DNA of 64,000 bases, taken from NCBI GenBank assembly GCA_946811185.2, contig OX328099.1, positions 16,271,859-16,335,858 on the forward strand, written 5' to 3'. Positions within the stretch are counted from its first letter, which is position 1. Every line of letters begins with the position of its first letter. Below are positions 53,126-62,946 of the stretch, piece after piece. The stretch comes from Hippopus hippopus (lineage: Eukaryota > Mollusca > Bivalvia > Cardiida > Cardiidae). The translations under genes and the position numbers were made by a program. Under the pieces are notes generated by a model that was not told the DNA's origin, searched no databases, and worked only from the letters and a program-made list of their open reading frames with translations.

Positions 53126-53360
53126 TTGAGCTATACTCTGGCAAAAAGGGGGTTTACTGCATCTCCGTGATCCACAATACTAAGCAAGTCGTCACATCAT
53201 CATGGATCCCTAAAATCCATTTTGTCTGACAATCGACTGAATCCTGAGGTAAAATGATCCTTAGATATGCAGAAAATTTACCACAATCAAAAAGTTTCGA
53301 GACAGGTGAGCCAGTGCATGCAGATTTATGTATTTAATCTCCTATTCAAAGAGCTTAAAT
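53126..53360 (-). mobile_element. Family C MITE, hairpin partly lost
   Basis: TTGAGCTATACTCTGG start and AAAGAGCTTAAATC end. The hairpin is cut after CAGGTGAGCCAGTGCATGC; its second arm is missing. Confidence 0.78.
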
Positions 53361-53504
53361 CATTTACTACATGACATTTATAACTGATTTTTTATGGAAT
53401 TTCTATCCTTAAGAATACATCTTTATAGCCAGAGAGTAAACAAACGCTGTTAAAACTTGATAGTGAATAGAATTTAGTCAGCGGTGTAAACATAGATAAA
53501 AAAT

Positions 53505-53632
53505 CGGTTTGGAAATGGTTTAGCCAGTCAGAAGTTTAGTCACTTTCACATTTAGATAACTATGGTATTAATTAATAATTAATAAGACAAAAAATGTTCT
53601 TTAGAGTTACAGAATGTTTGGTGAATACGGAG
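53505..53632. mobile_element. Family E MITE, right half
   Basis: AAATGGTTTAGCCAGTCAGAAG to TGTTTGGTGAATACGG. The left half is missing. A partial B element begins immediately after. Confidence 0.65.
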
Positions 53633-53633
53633 C

Positions 53634-53762
53634 CAGCAATTTCTCCTTTTCCCACAAAGTTTTCTACCCATTCAAACATCTGAGTTACATCTAAATTGTC
53701 GCCTGCAAATGCTTTCGAGTTAGACAAGCCTAAGATTTCGTTGTGTGGCACTTTATAGTTAA
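53634..53762 (+). mobile_element. Family B MITE, right part
   Basis: CAGCAATTTCTCCTTTTCCCAC (second arm) followed by the B right flank to GTGTGGCACTTTATAG. The first arm and left flank are missing. Confidence 0.75.
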
Positions 53763-54142
53763 GATTTGAAACTAACGTAGGCTATGCGCATAAATTTTCC
53801 CAGCCATTATTGCACGTTACTATCATAATCATCAGTGCATAAGTCATAAACTCGGCATGAGCCCCTGATGCTTCTAAGTGTTTCATTCATGCATCATGGT
53901 TTCTATCAGATTGAACTCCCTGCCTTCTGCAGACGACTTGCTTCGTCTCGCAGCAGACGGATTTTTAAAACACCATGGCAAAACGATGAATTGCATCAAA
54001 ACGTGCGACTTCTTTTGTAATAGAACTTTTCCATTATTATATATTTTTGATTTAACAGTTTACTATAACCACGTTGATTATCAATATTTGACGAAGATGT
54101 ATTTAGATACTCCGCTGCAAATTTGTTTCAGGGAATACTGAA
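53763..54142. other. No gene recognised
   Basis: An 87-codon plus-strand frame (53878-54141) ends at the next B element. Nothing in it is recognisable and I give it no weight. Confidence 0.35.
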
Positions 54143-54370
54143 TTAACACACAATCCCGAATTTTAACGACTCTCTGTTAAAAAAATGCTTCCGAAAACAT
54201 TGTGAGAAAAGGAGAAAATGCTGGTAACCAACATTTTCTCCTTTTCTCACAATGTTTTCTACCCTTTCTAAGATGAACCCTAACATTTTGGGCTACATTA
54301 TAGTTTTCGTCTGCCGATGCTTTCAATTCTGACGAATCTGGAGTTTGTTTGTCGTCTGGTGAAGAGTTAA
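54143..54370 (+). mobile_element. Family B TTAA MITE, full length
   Basis: TTAACACACAATCCCG to GTCGTCTGGTGAAGAGTTAA. The hairpin at 54197-54257 has GTGAGAAAAGG / CCTTTTCTCAC, a mirrored change from GTGGGAAAAGG / CCTTTTCCCAC. Confidence 0.92.
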
Positions 54371-54519
54371 CAACAGGTATTTTAGCTATTAGCGCTTCAG
54401 CAATCTCATCTAAAAATCACGGTTTTATGATTCACCGGAAGTCAGCCATTAAAATTCATTCGTTTTATCAGCACCGGCTGTTGAAACTCTATAACCCCCT
54501 AACGGCGCCAAAGGCATTT

Positions 54520-54605
54520 TTAACGTTTTTTTTTTTGTGTACAGTATAGATCCAAGATCAGACCGCACAAAACGTGCAGTCTGATCTTTTTATCAACAAT
54601 GTCCA
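54520..54605. mobile_element. Family A hairpin
   Basis: GTGTACAGTATAGATCCAAG with the inner stem CCGCACAAAACGTGC and GTCTGATC. The outer second arm is worn (CAACAATGTCC). Confidence 0.72.
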
Positions 54606-54739
54606 TTATTGTGTTAAGATTGAAATAAATCTTACGAAAAGGTTTGTAGAACAATACATGACTTGTGTTTTTTCCGACGGATTACACAAGTTAAAGAAAA
54701 GAATTATTGAACGACTTTCTTTAAAAGGGGGTTTAATGC

Positions 54740-55066
54740 GTATCTCCTTTCGCCATCATGTTTTAAACAGTGGACTGTTGCCAGACAAAAAATAAATCAC
54801 CTGCAGCCAGTAATGATTTACGAAGTTGACAAAAAATCACCCTATAAGTAACAGTATCATTTTTGCCTAGTGGTCATCGCTAGCGCTAACACTAATGATG
54901 CAATTTGGGGCTTATTTCTCCCAATCGAAAATCCGTGGCCAGTCGTGGTTTCGGAGTGGATATTAACGTCAATCAATCTTCTTGCACAGATTTTTTTTAG
55001 CTTGGGAAAAAAATAACAAGCATTAATGTCTGCCGGACAAGTATGTCGCTCTGTTATCATAGATAT
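54740..55066. other. No gene recognised
   Basis: A 67-codon minus-strand frame (55060-54857) has no recognisable domain. Confidence 0.35.
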
Positions 55067-55299
55067 TTAAAACCCTTCCACAAGTCAAAATTTCTGACTT
55101 CTTCAAATCCAAGGCACTTGAATTTGACAAATTAAATATGGCTAATACGGTGGAAATTGTCTTTGACAGGGTAAAAAATCATTGTGGGAAAAGGAGAAAA
55201 TGCTGGTTACCAGCATTTTCTCCTTTTCCGACTATGATTTTTTCAAAAATCTTTTTTCACAAGGTCGTTAAAAGTCGGGATTGTGTGATGAAGAGTTAA
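55067..55299 (-). mobile_element. Family B TTAA MITE with mirrored insertion
   Basis: TTAAAACCCTTCCACAAG start and GTGTGATGAAGAGTTAA end. In the hairpin at 55171-55249 both arms have AATCAT where other copies have AACAT, so a one-base insertion is mirrored. Confidence 0.88.
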
Positions 55300-55476
55300 C
55301 TCCCAAAGCGCCTTTTACCACTATAATTGCGTTTGCTTGCAATCTGATGTTTGATCTACCCTGTCAGCTTTCCTGAAACACTATAGTCAAAAGGAAACAT
55401 GGTATTGAAATTATCTAGGCCTTATTCCTAGACTGCAAATGTCTATATTGGGCTTATTCGGCTCTCTAAGGGTTAA
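55296..55476. mobile_element. Family A-like element sharing TTAA on both sides
   Basis: Starts at the TTAA of the preceding B element (TTAACTCCCAAAGCGCC) and ends TCTCTAAGGGTTAA. Only one arm remains (GCAATCTGATGTTTGATC with CTACCCTGTC). Confidence 0.6.
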
Positions 55477-55672
55477 ATTTTTTAGCGCCTAGATCTATAT
55501 AACAAAGAAAAAATACAATCCACTGAAACTCAAAAAACATTCTTATCTAAGAAGCATGACTAAAGAAGCGGACGGTATAGATCCAAGATCAAACTGCACA
55601 TTACGTGCAGTCTGATCTTGATATATGCCGCCCGGAATAGCCCCCTAATTTCGCCTATGGCGCTTCAAGGGC
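55473..55672 (+). mobile_element. Family A MITE, GACGGTATAG subfamily
   Basis: Begins at the shared TTAA (TTAAATTTTTTAGCGCC) and ends near GGCGCTTCAAGGGC. The hairpin at 55568-55634 pairs GGACGGTATAGATC with GATATATGCCGCCC. Confidence 0.72.
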
Positions 55673-55712
55673 TATTTTAAATACCTACGTGTGACTTTGA
55701 ATCTTGCATGGC

Positions 55713-55905
55713 GACCCTTTACTAAACAATCCGGAGTTTTAACGACAATAGTAAAGAAACCGTTGGAGAACATTACTGGCAAAGGAGAAAATGCTAGTAA
55801 CTATCATTTTCTCCTTTTCCCACAATGTTTTGTACCCTATCAAAGACAAATTCCGTCTTCAAGTACATTCAATTTGTAAAAGTCTCCATTTTGTTGCCTG
55901 TTCGT
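55713..55905 (+). mobile_element. Family B MITE, right end shortened
   Basis: ACCCTTTACTAAACAATCCGG start; hairpin at 55768-55826 (GAGAAAATGCTAGTAACTATC / ATTTTCTCC). The right flank is interrupted after TTCAATTTGTAAAAGTC. Confidence 0.8.
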
Positions 55906-56227
55906 TTATTTGCCTTAGACCAATCCAACATGAGCGGCACCGCCTGTATGGATCGAACCCGGATTTCCCTGTTTAAAATCCTATAACAAGAACCCCCACG
56001 TTGTTTGTTGCCCAACAGTGAAGGCGTAAGATTTGATGGGTGATATCTGAAGTTTGTGTACGAACTTTATAGAAGCAACCTGTTTTGATCTATGGAAATT
56101 CTTTTGAAAAAGCTAACCTTTTTTTTGCTTTAATAAAAGGCCTAGATAAAGGCTGTTAATTAGTACTTTTCTAGCCGAACATGCTCCATGATCTTTATGT
56201 AGCTTTTGTTTCAGTATCAATATGTGA

Positions 56228-56409
56228 TTGAGCCATGCTCTGTGAAAAGACTGTTTAATGCATCTGCAAAAAATATCGACCCAGGTCAGCCTGTGCAGTC
56301 CGGTTGTCAGACAAAATGGATCTTATGGTTTCCGTAATTATGTTATGACTTGCTTAGTATCATGTAACATGGAGATGCATTAAGCACCTTTTTGCCTGAG
56401 TAAGGCTCA
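56228..56409 (+). mobile_element. Family C MITE with internal deletion
   Basis: TGAGCCATGCTCTGTG start and GCCTGAGTAAGGCTCA end. After CAGCCTGTGCAGTCCG the sequence jumps to GTTGTCAGACAAAATGG, so about 80 bp are missing, starting in the hairpin loop. Confidence 0.88.
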
Positions 56410-56999
56410 ATTATATATGGGCTTGAAATATTTGAAATTGCTACAAACTTTTTACATCAAGTAAAAAGTGACTAAAACCTTCTTCAAAGAGTGTTAAGGC
56501 GATCAAAAAGTAATTATCTAATGAATAAAATGAAGAATTGCACAACTCCCTTAGCGGCCATTTCACGCATGCGCGCTGAACAAGACACGTGAAAGACATA
56601 TGGGGGCCAGAGTTCAAACATCATTTCCTACAAGTCCCTTGATATTTTGATGATTTTTAGTGACATTGTTTCGTTCATTACGTCGAATTTAACAAAACAA
56701 TTTTCCGGTTCTTTGAAAGGAATGGTTTCGACGAGGAAGAGGGCCCTTATGCTGTTAATTGCAATTCAAACAATAACCCCCCCCCCTTCCGCCAATAGTC
56801 AATCGTATAGCACGTGACAACATGTTCTGGTGAAATCAACATTATTTTACAGCTATTCTTAACGATAATGTCATATGAAAATCTAATTCGGATTGTCTGC
56901 TTTCATTAGAGATGTACACAATATTTGAATTGTTTAAAAGCTCGAAAATGATAATCTTTCCAATCGCTTCTGGCTTGCTGAGTGAACCAAATGACATTG
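56410..56999. other. No gene; 10-C run
   Basis: Runs of C near 56777. No foldback element and no supported ORF. Confidence 0.45.
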
Positions 57000-57216
57000 T
57001 GATATTTACTACCGGATCCCGTGCTTTCTCGACACAAAGGCTATTGAAAATATTTTAGGAAAAGGAAAAAATGCTGGTAACTATCATTTTCTCCTTTTCT
57101 GATGTTGGCTGCCATGTTTGATACTTTTCCCTTCGTTTCAGCAACATGAAATTTGTCATCTGCAAATGTTTGCAACATCGACCAGACTCAAATTGCATCG
57201 TCCGATGGAAAAGTTA
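57000..57216 (+). mobile_element. Family B MITE
   Basis: The hairpin at 57043-57099 (GGAAAAAATGCTGGTAACTATC / ATTTTCTCC) and the right flank GAAATTTGTCATCTGCAAATG, ending CCGATGGAAAAGTTAA. The left end is worn. Confidence 0.78.
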
Positions 57217-57319
57217 ATTGTTAGTGCAATATGAAACAATACGTACATTTTCAATACCGGTATATCAGAGACTAAAGTTCTATAATTATATGGTTAGTTT
57301 TCAGTTTATTTCACGAACA

Positions 57320-57392
57320 TGTCGGACATTGTAGAGTCAAGATTAGATCAGACTACATGTTCTATACAGTGTGATCCTGATCTACATTATCT
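57320..57392. mobile_element. Family A hairpin, degraded
   Basis: GTCGGACATTGTAGAGTCAAG with the opposite arm TGATCCTGATCTACATTATC. Confidence 0.6.
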
Positions 57393-57429
57393 TTCAAGGC
57401 AACGAAAGTTGTGATTGGCATTAGTGGTA

Positions 57430-57631
57430 TTAACCCTTAGGATGCTAAGCGTGACTCCGGACGCTTTTGCGGACAGTGTAGAACAAGATCAGACTGCAGG
57501 GAACGTGCAGTCTGATCTTTGATCTACACTGTCCGATACGGTATTTTCTTTGCCGTAAAACTAACTTTAAACCCGCAATATTTGGGCTTTTACTATTTTC
57601 GTTTCATTTAATTAGCATGTCTAAGGGTTAA
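57430..57631 (-). mobile_element. Family A TTAA MITE
   Basis: 202 bp, TTAACCCTTAGGATGCTAAGCG to AGCATGTCTAAGGGTTAA. The hairpin at 57469-57536 is nearly perfect. Confidence 0.93.
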
Positions 57632-57797
57632 TTAGATTATAAAGAATTGAGTGTTTTGTTTAAGATTATATATAATTTTGAATATATAGAGATACAAAAG
57701 CTAAAACTAAAAACCCTATGCCTGGACGGAGAAGGATTTTGGAAACTTTGTGATAATCAACATGGTCTATTTATCTCATTTTTTCCCCTTTCTTTTG

Positions 57798-57892
57798 CTC
57801 TTTCAAAGACATATCTCAAGATTAAAGCCATTTATAAGTTGTTGTCTTCAAGTGCTTTCAAAACATTGTCGTCTGGTATGGCGTTAAAGAGA
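57798..57892 (+). mobile_element. Family B right-flank fragment
   Basis: CTCTTTCAAAGACATATCTC, GTTGTCTTCAAGTGCTTTC and TGTCGTCTGGTATGGCGTTAA match the right flank only. Confidence 0.65.
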
Positions 57893-58352
57893 AGGATTTT
57901 GATAATGACACACCTATCATTATGTAGAGCGGCAATCAAAGCTAATGACACGTCATCGCTTTGCAGCACACCAAGACCATGTACTTTGCATTCATAAAGG
58001 GGGCCAATGTCAGTTGGAAGGAAATTGTCAATTTCCATGTATAAGTTGGTTCTTCCCGCTTGAGCACGTGTAATTTATTGAATTGTCAAGGGCGCTTAGG
58101 GTTTGTATTTTGAGATCAGTCCTTAATGACAATCGGTCGCGTTCCCGATGGAGATTTGTTCGGTCATTCAATTTTTCATCGTTATAAACCACTGCTTCGT
58201 TGGGATATGTGACCTGTACTCTCGTTTTGAGTCATAAGTTTTCGCTAGAAACAACAAAGTTTGTAGCAGTAATGGTACTACGTTATCGTTATTCTAGCTC
58301 TAGATGTAAGATCGTGTGAACATCCCCCCCCCCTTTTTTTTTATGATCATCC
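57893..58352. other. No gene; C and T runs
   Basis: Nine C followed by nine T at about 58325-58342. No other supported feature. Confidence 0.4.
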
Positions 58353-58555
58353 TTAACTCTTTACCAAACGACAACATTTTAGACTCAACCAAATTGAAGC
58401 ACTTGTAGACGACAAATAAAATGCAGTTAAAAAGGTGACTTCTGTCTTTGATAGGGTAAATGGTTACCAGCATTTTCTCCTTTTTCTACAATGTTTTCAA
58501 AAGCTTTTTCTTAAGGGTCATTTTAAAACTCGGGATTGTGTAGTAAAGAGTTTAA
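58353..58555 (-). mobile_element. Family B MITE lacking one hairpin arm
   Basis: TTAACTCTTTACCAAACGAC start and GTAGTAAAGAGTTTAA end. GATAGGGTAAA is joined directly to TGGTTACCAGCATTTTCTCC: the first arm is missing and the loop plus second arm are intact. Its last TTAA is also the first TTAA of the next element. Confidence 0.88.
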
Positions 58556-58736
58556 CTGCCAGATAAATGAAATAGATATTTTCTAGCAAATGGCTAAAAC
58601 CCAATGTCTTTTCTGTGGACAAAACTCACCGTATCGAACATTGTAGATCAAAGATCAGGCCTCCTATGCTGTCTCATCTTGATCCACACTTTCCGCAAAA
58701 GCACACTGAGCCGCGCTGAGCAGTGCAAGGGTTTAT
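58552..58736 (+). mobile_element. Family A MITE, AACTGCCAG subfamily
   Basis: TTAACTGCCAGATAAATG start and GAGCAGTGCAAGGGTTTA end. The hairpin at 58631-58696 is worn in the loop (CAGGCCTCCTATGCTGTC). Closest relative is the copy at 59571. Confidence 0.8.
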
Positions 58737-59570
58737 TACAAAAAATAATCCTCAAAAGTCCTACAAGCCATCATGGAGGCATCTGTTTCTCTGTACTGTA
58801 AAGACTACCAGTTGGTGCTACTGTCTTGCATCTTTATTCCCTGTTCATTAATTGTTTATACATGATTGTACAAGTGAAAACTCCAATGCAAAAGAAACAA
58901 TGTTTTTCATCAGTAAAAATCCTCCTCCTATTGTAACAATGCGCTCAAACATCGTTTGATACAATATTCGCCGGATGTAATAACTCGAGGTGTGTGGTAT
59001 TACCGGTATACAGGTAACCGTTGTACATGGTCCTCTATGGTATGATAGCGTGGTACCATCGGAAAATACCGGTATTTTATCAATATACTTCCAGGCTATT
59101 CCCTGCTTCTATTTATGTTATAATTTTGCCCTGATAGCCTGTCATAACAGCAAATTACATCATAGATAATTTCTTGGAATTCATAATGAATAAAGGGATA
59201 GTTTGACTGCACAAAATGGCTTGCTTAAAACCCAAGCATGTTGACCAATTTATCTTTCTTAGGAAAAACTGGAAATAACTTGTTAGCTCTTTTCACTGTC
59301 ACTTGAATGTAACTGTTCAACACTTTTAAAGTTCATTACGTGTTTAGCTTTGCCAGTTGGACACATATTTGAGGTTTAAATTTTATTTGAATACTACTTG
59401 TTACTCATTAGTCATTAGTCAGTATTAATCTAGTCTATTATTTCTCCAATTCTAGTCAAGTAGGCCTAACTAGTCTTTGGTACTATTCTTTTCCAGTCCT
59501 AGAAATAATACTATCTGAACGGTTCTAGATGTAAGGTCGTGTAAAAATATATATTTTCTCCAATAACACT
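58737..59570. other. No gene recognised
   Basis: About 830 bp without a clear element. A few short inverted repeats around ACCGGTAT (near 59000 and 59070) and TAGTCATTAGTCA. No supported ORF. Confidence 0.45.
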
Positions 59571-59963
59571 TTAACAGCTAGATAAATGGTAGGAATTTTC
59601 GAGGCAATGGCTAAAACCCGATTTTCCGATTTTAAAGTTCTTTTCTATGGACAAAACACACTGTGTAGGACAGTGTAGCTAAAGATAAGATCTGGGTCCG
59701 TATTCACAAGCAATTCTTAAGAACATTATTAGTCTAATTCTCCAAGACTTTCTAAATTTGAAAGTAACACGACTTCTTATTGACTAAACCAAATGGTTTA
59801 GCCAATTTCGAGTTGTGTTACTTTCAATTTAGAAAATTCTGGAGAATAAGACTAAGAACGTTCTTTAAAAATGGGTGGTGAATACGACCCAGGCCTCCTT
59901 TACTGTCTTACTTTTATGTATATTGTCAGCAAAAGCGTATCGAATCTAGCATAGCAGCATTAA
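59571..59963 (+). mobile_element. Family A MITE split by an E element
   Basis: TTAACAGCTAGATAAATGG start and GCATAGCAGCATTAA end. GGACAGTGTAGCTAAAG on the left and GGCCTCCTTTACTGTC on the right are the broken hairpin. Removing the 201-bp E insertion leaves about 192 bp, as expected for this subfamily. Confidence 0.8.
59692..59892. mobile_element. Family E MITE, complete (201 bp), nested in A
   Basis: TIRs CTGGGTCCGTATTCAC and GTGAATACGACCCAG. The central stem is TTGACTAAACCAAATGG / TTTAGCCAATTTCG. It has the same length as the copy at 49508. Confidence 0.9.
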
Positions 59964-60023
59964 GAGTGAGGTTCTTTCGGCGAAGGCAGAAGTTTCTCGC
60001 CATGCTAAAGATCTCCTTTGCAG

Positions 60024-60185
60024 AGGTCCAGATAAGTGGTAGTTTTCTAATTTTATAAAACTAGTAATTGTTTCATCATTAAAACCTATGTTGTGGGTAC
60101 TCATTAAGATTGTCACAATTTTACAATTTTAATGAGTACCAACAACATAGAATTTAGCACACATCTGAGGTCATATCACTCTTCG
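60024..60185. mobile_element. Second copy of the GTGGGTACTCATT palindrome
   Basis: CCTATGTTGTGGGTACTCATTAAG at 60087 pairs with AATGAGTACCAACAACATAG ending near 60150. The ends are worn relatives of the 9598 element's TIR (GTCCAGATAAGTGGTAG; TCATATCACTCTTCG). Confidence 0.75.
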
Positions 60186-60486
60186 AAACGCCAAATATTT
60201 GTCTTATCTGTCCCTCTGCATCTGGTCACTTTTTTTTTTTCTGCTGTAGGAAGACATGGGTCGTGTTCAGCTGGTAATGTCCTAAAACACACGTTCACCG
60301 GGTTATGTTCGATAAAGATCTGAACAACTGATAATTCAGGGAGATAATTATGACCTTGGTTTGACAAGGACAAGTACACTGGTGCAATCTTCGGGCAGCT
60401 AACAAACGCAAATAAGCGGCTGACAATACAAGATGTGAGCCTCGTAAATCGTTAAGCTTGGAAAAGATGGCCAGCGTTGTTTGTTT

Positions 60487-60698
60487 CTTAATCCTCTGGC
60501 TGCTAAGCGCGACTCACTGACCTTTTGCGGACAGTGTAGATCAAGAGCAGACTGCACAGAAAGTGCAGTCTGATCTTGGATCTACTCTGTCCGATAAGGA
60601 GATATTTTTTCAGAAGAATAAATTTGAAATAGCGTCAATCGGGTTTTTAATATCGGCCTGAAAGTTTCATTTTGTTTATTTAGCAGGATAAGAGTTAA
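60487..60698 (-). mobile_element. Family A TTAA MITE, first of a chain
   Basis: TTAATCCTCTGGCTGCTAAGCG start and AGCAGGATAAGAGTTAA end. The hairpin at 60526-60593 carries isolated mismatches. Its right TTAA is the left TTAA of the next element. Confidence 0.92.
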
Positions 60699-60891
60699 CT
60701 TTTTACCATAAGACAAAAACAATTGACGCGCCCAAATCGAGAGCTCTTGCAGACGACAAATTAGATGTAGCTGAAATGTTGATATTTGTGTCTGAAAGGA
60801 TTAAAAGCATTGCGGGAAACTTCCCACATAGTTTTCAAAAGCGTTCTTCCAAGGGGTCGTTAAAACTCGGGATTTTGCGTTAAAGGGTTAA
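60695..60891 (-). mobile_element. Family B MITE with collapsed hairpin, second of a chain
   Basis: TTAACTTTTTACCATAAGAC start and GCGTTAAAGGGTTAA end. The hairpin has shrunk to GCGGGAAACTTCCCAC, missing about 36 nt of inner stem and loop. Confidence 0.9.
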
Positions 60892-61117
60892 CTCTTTAAC
60901 AAACGACAATTTTTTTTTGACGCGACCCAACTGAAAGAGTTAGCAGACGACAAATTAAATGTGGCACAACTTTTGGTGTATGTCATTGCAAGATTAGAGA
61001 ACACTGTGGAAAATGGAAATATGCTGGTAACAAGAGTATGTTTCTTTTCCTACAATGTTTCTAAGAGCTTTAGTCCTCAAGGTTGTTAAAACACAAGATT
61101 GTTTGGTAAAGGTTTAA
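60888..61117 (-). mobile_element. Family B TTAA MITE, third of a chain
   Basis: TTAACTCTTTAACAAACGAC start and GTTTGGTAAAGGTTTAA end. Hairpin at 61003-61064 with worn arms (GGAAATATGCTGGTAAC / AGTATGTTTC). Confidence 0.88.
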
Positions 61118-61134
61118 ATTCTTGTACAGAGTAA

Positions 61135-61215
61135 GTCACTGTGGTCGAAAATATTGTGAGAAAACCTGGTAGATAGTTTCTCCATTGCATGCAATGTTTT
61201 CCTTGTCTTCTACAA
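61135..61215. mobile_element. B-like hairpin relic
   Basis: AAAATATTGTGAGAAAACC and GTTTCTCCATTGCATGCAATG suggest a worn B hairpin. Confidence 0.4.
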
Positions 61216-61420
61216 AACATTTTCCTATTCTTCAGATATATTTCCTTTTCCTTGTTTGATATCAAGTTCCGTTTACTCTAGTGTCGATGAGATTTTATTC
61301 TCAGCTACATGACGTGAATACGTGTGCATATCTTGAATGTAAGAGCAATGTGAAATGAAAGCTCGATCATTCAAACATGTTCGACTTATCCAGTATTCGA
61401 CTCAACTGGATAATCGAAGT

Positions 61421-61652
61421 TTGTTTGTTTGTTTGAATGGTGTTTTACGCCGCTTTCAACATTATTTCAGTCATATCACGGGACAGCTCACATATTCATG
61501 TTTTTCTGGGTTTCACCAGTATTAGGCTTGGGCTCTGAAGTGTCTTGCCCAAGGACACTTCTGTGAAAAACCCAGTGGAGCCAGTGAGGCTCGAACCCGG
61601 GGCCTCCAGGTCACCAGTCCTACACCTAACCACTGAGCCACACAGGACCCCT
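61421..61652 (-). mobile_element. tRNA-derived SINE, full length, 14-bp target duplication
   Basis: TGGATAATCGAAGT at 61407-61420 and 61653-61666 flank the element. On the minus strand: GGGGTCCTGTGTGGCTCAGTGG (A box), GGGTTCGAGCC (B box), CTTGGGCAAGACACTTC, ACTGGTGAAACCCAG, and the tail GTGATATGACTGAAATAATG with GCGGCGTAAAACACC, ending in CAAACAAACAAACAA. It is probably one of the youngest SINEs in the window. Confidence 0.95.
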
Positions 61653-61697
61653 TGGATAATCGAAGTAATGGCTAGATAAGCATGCAAAGGTCAACCA

Positions 61698-61882
61698 CAG
61701 AACCTATATTCACCCATAATAAATCACATTTTTTTTTTGTCTAACACTCGATAATTTTCTTCATTTTAAAGTAAAGGAATTTCTGATTGGCTAAACCAAG
61801 TGGTTTAGCAATTCAGAAATTGCTTCACTTTCTGGATCTAGTATGAAACAAAGAATGCCCTGTAGAATGATGGTGAATACGG
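61698..61882. mobile_element. Family E MITE, worn
   Basis: CTATATTCACCCATAA start and GATGGTGAATACGG end. The centre TTTCTGATTGGCTAAACC / GGTTTAGCAATTCAGAAA is the E stem. Confidence 0.78.
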
Positions 61883-61904
61883 TATATGTGTAGTGCTTGA
61901 ATTG

Positions 61905-62070
61905 TGGACATTTGGTGTGGTCTGATCTTGATCTAAACTCTCCACAAGTTACACTGTCCACCATATCGCACAGTGAAGGTCGAGTATTAGACTGCACGTT
62001 CTTTGCTGACTGATCGTGATCTACACTGTCCGCAAATAGAGCAGTGAGCCGCGCTGAACAGTGTAAATGA
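61905..62070. mobile_element. Family A arm relic followed by an A hairpin
   Basis: 61905-61950 keeps one arm (GGTCTGATCTTGATCTAAAC). 61967-62032 is a second A hairpin (GCACAGTGAAGGTCGAG / CGTGATCTACACTGTCCGC) with the border GAGCCGCGCTGAACAGTG. Confidence 0.65.
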
Positions 62071-62333
62071 TAAATGGATTAATGTTGTTTTTTTTTAAAC
62101 TCCTAAGAGCCATCATAGAGGCATCTTTTTATTTTTACCAGCAAGACAAGCAGTCGGTGCTGCTGTAACGGATCTTTATTCGCAGATCAAATAAATTTTG
62201 ATAGATGGTTACAGGACAAAACATAATGGCAACAGAAGAAATTGTTTTTTATCTGCAGTTCCTCCTTTCGTTACATCGTCGTTTAAAGGTACATCTTTAC
62301 TAGTTTTCGGGGCAGTTTTTAACCCATTTCATC

Positions 62334-62339
62334 TTTATT
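62334..62339 (-). promoter_or_regulatory. Poly(A) signal AATAAA
   Basis: The minus strand reads AAAATAAAGATG here, about 240 nt downstream of the stop codon of the minus-strand exon. The hexamer could be chance, but the position fits a 3' UTR end. Confidence 0.5.
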
Positions 62340-62575
62340 TTATGAAACGATAATTATCCTTGTATCTTCATACAAAATGTTGCCCCTGACGGCTGCAAGG
62401 TTGCACAGATTACGACGGATAGAAAGTGCATTTCATGCTTTGGAGGCCTTCAAAGCAATCGCTGTTGTCGTTTCCGGTTTTAAATGAGGACAAATTCCTT
62501 GTTTTTTTCTATCCCGTAAACGTTATATATTGGTAATTTATCTATGTTTACATAGCTGAGCCATTCTAAGCACTT
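62340..62575 (-). other. Probable 3' UTR, shared with 1-245
   Basis: Between the stop at 62576 and the AATAAA. The part 62388-62624 is the direct-repeat partner of 1-245, so this UTR and the last codons are duplicated about 62.4 kb apart. Confidence 0.5.
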
Positions 62576-62946
62576 TCAAGTTTTAACAGAGTTTTTTCTC
62601 TCTAGCTGTAAGGATGTATCTTTAATGCAACACGCTAAAACCTGTTCGCTGTATGTAACGATACTATCAAAGGCATTCCAGGACAACGTCAAATGACCTT
62701 TCTTCTGGACTTTTTCTATTATTCCTCTGAGGTCAACCATATCATTTCCCGTAATAATATTTGTCTGAGCCAGACTGGGGTTATTTTTTCCGAGATAAAA
62801 ATGTAAGACGTTCGTATCATTAATTTCTTGGAAATCTCGTTTTCCCAGAGGAGCTTCCCAATCTCTGTACAACCAAATGGACAGATTATGAACTTTACCG
62901 CTGTCTTTGCAAGACCGTCTCTTGGGGGTAACGATATAGATAGTTT
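62576..62946 (-). CDS. Terminal coding exon of an unrecognised gene (partial)
   Basis: The minus strand is open for about 122 codons from 62946 to a TGA at 62576. It is preceded by a pyrimidine-rich tract ending CTACACCTCTAG, a good splice acceptor, which would put the first two bases of the exon in a split codon. The product begins near TIYIVTPKRRSCKDSGK and contains HNLSIWLYRDWEAP, VLHFYLGKNNPSLAQTN and SWNAFDSIVTYSEQVL. It looks globular, with no signal peptide or membrane span. I do not recognise the family. Acceptor, open frame, stop and a downstream AATAAA agree. Upstream exons would lie beyond 62950, where I cannot identify any, so a pseudogene is possible. Confidence 0.55.
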
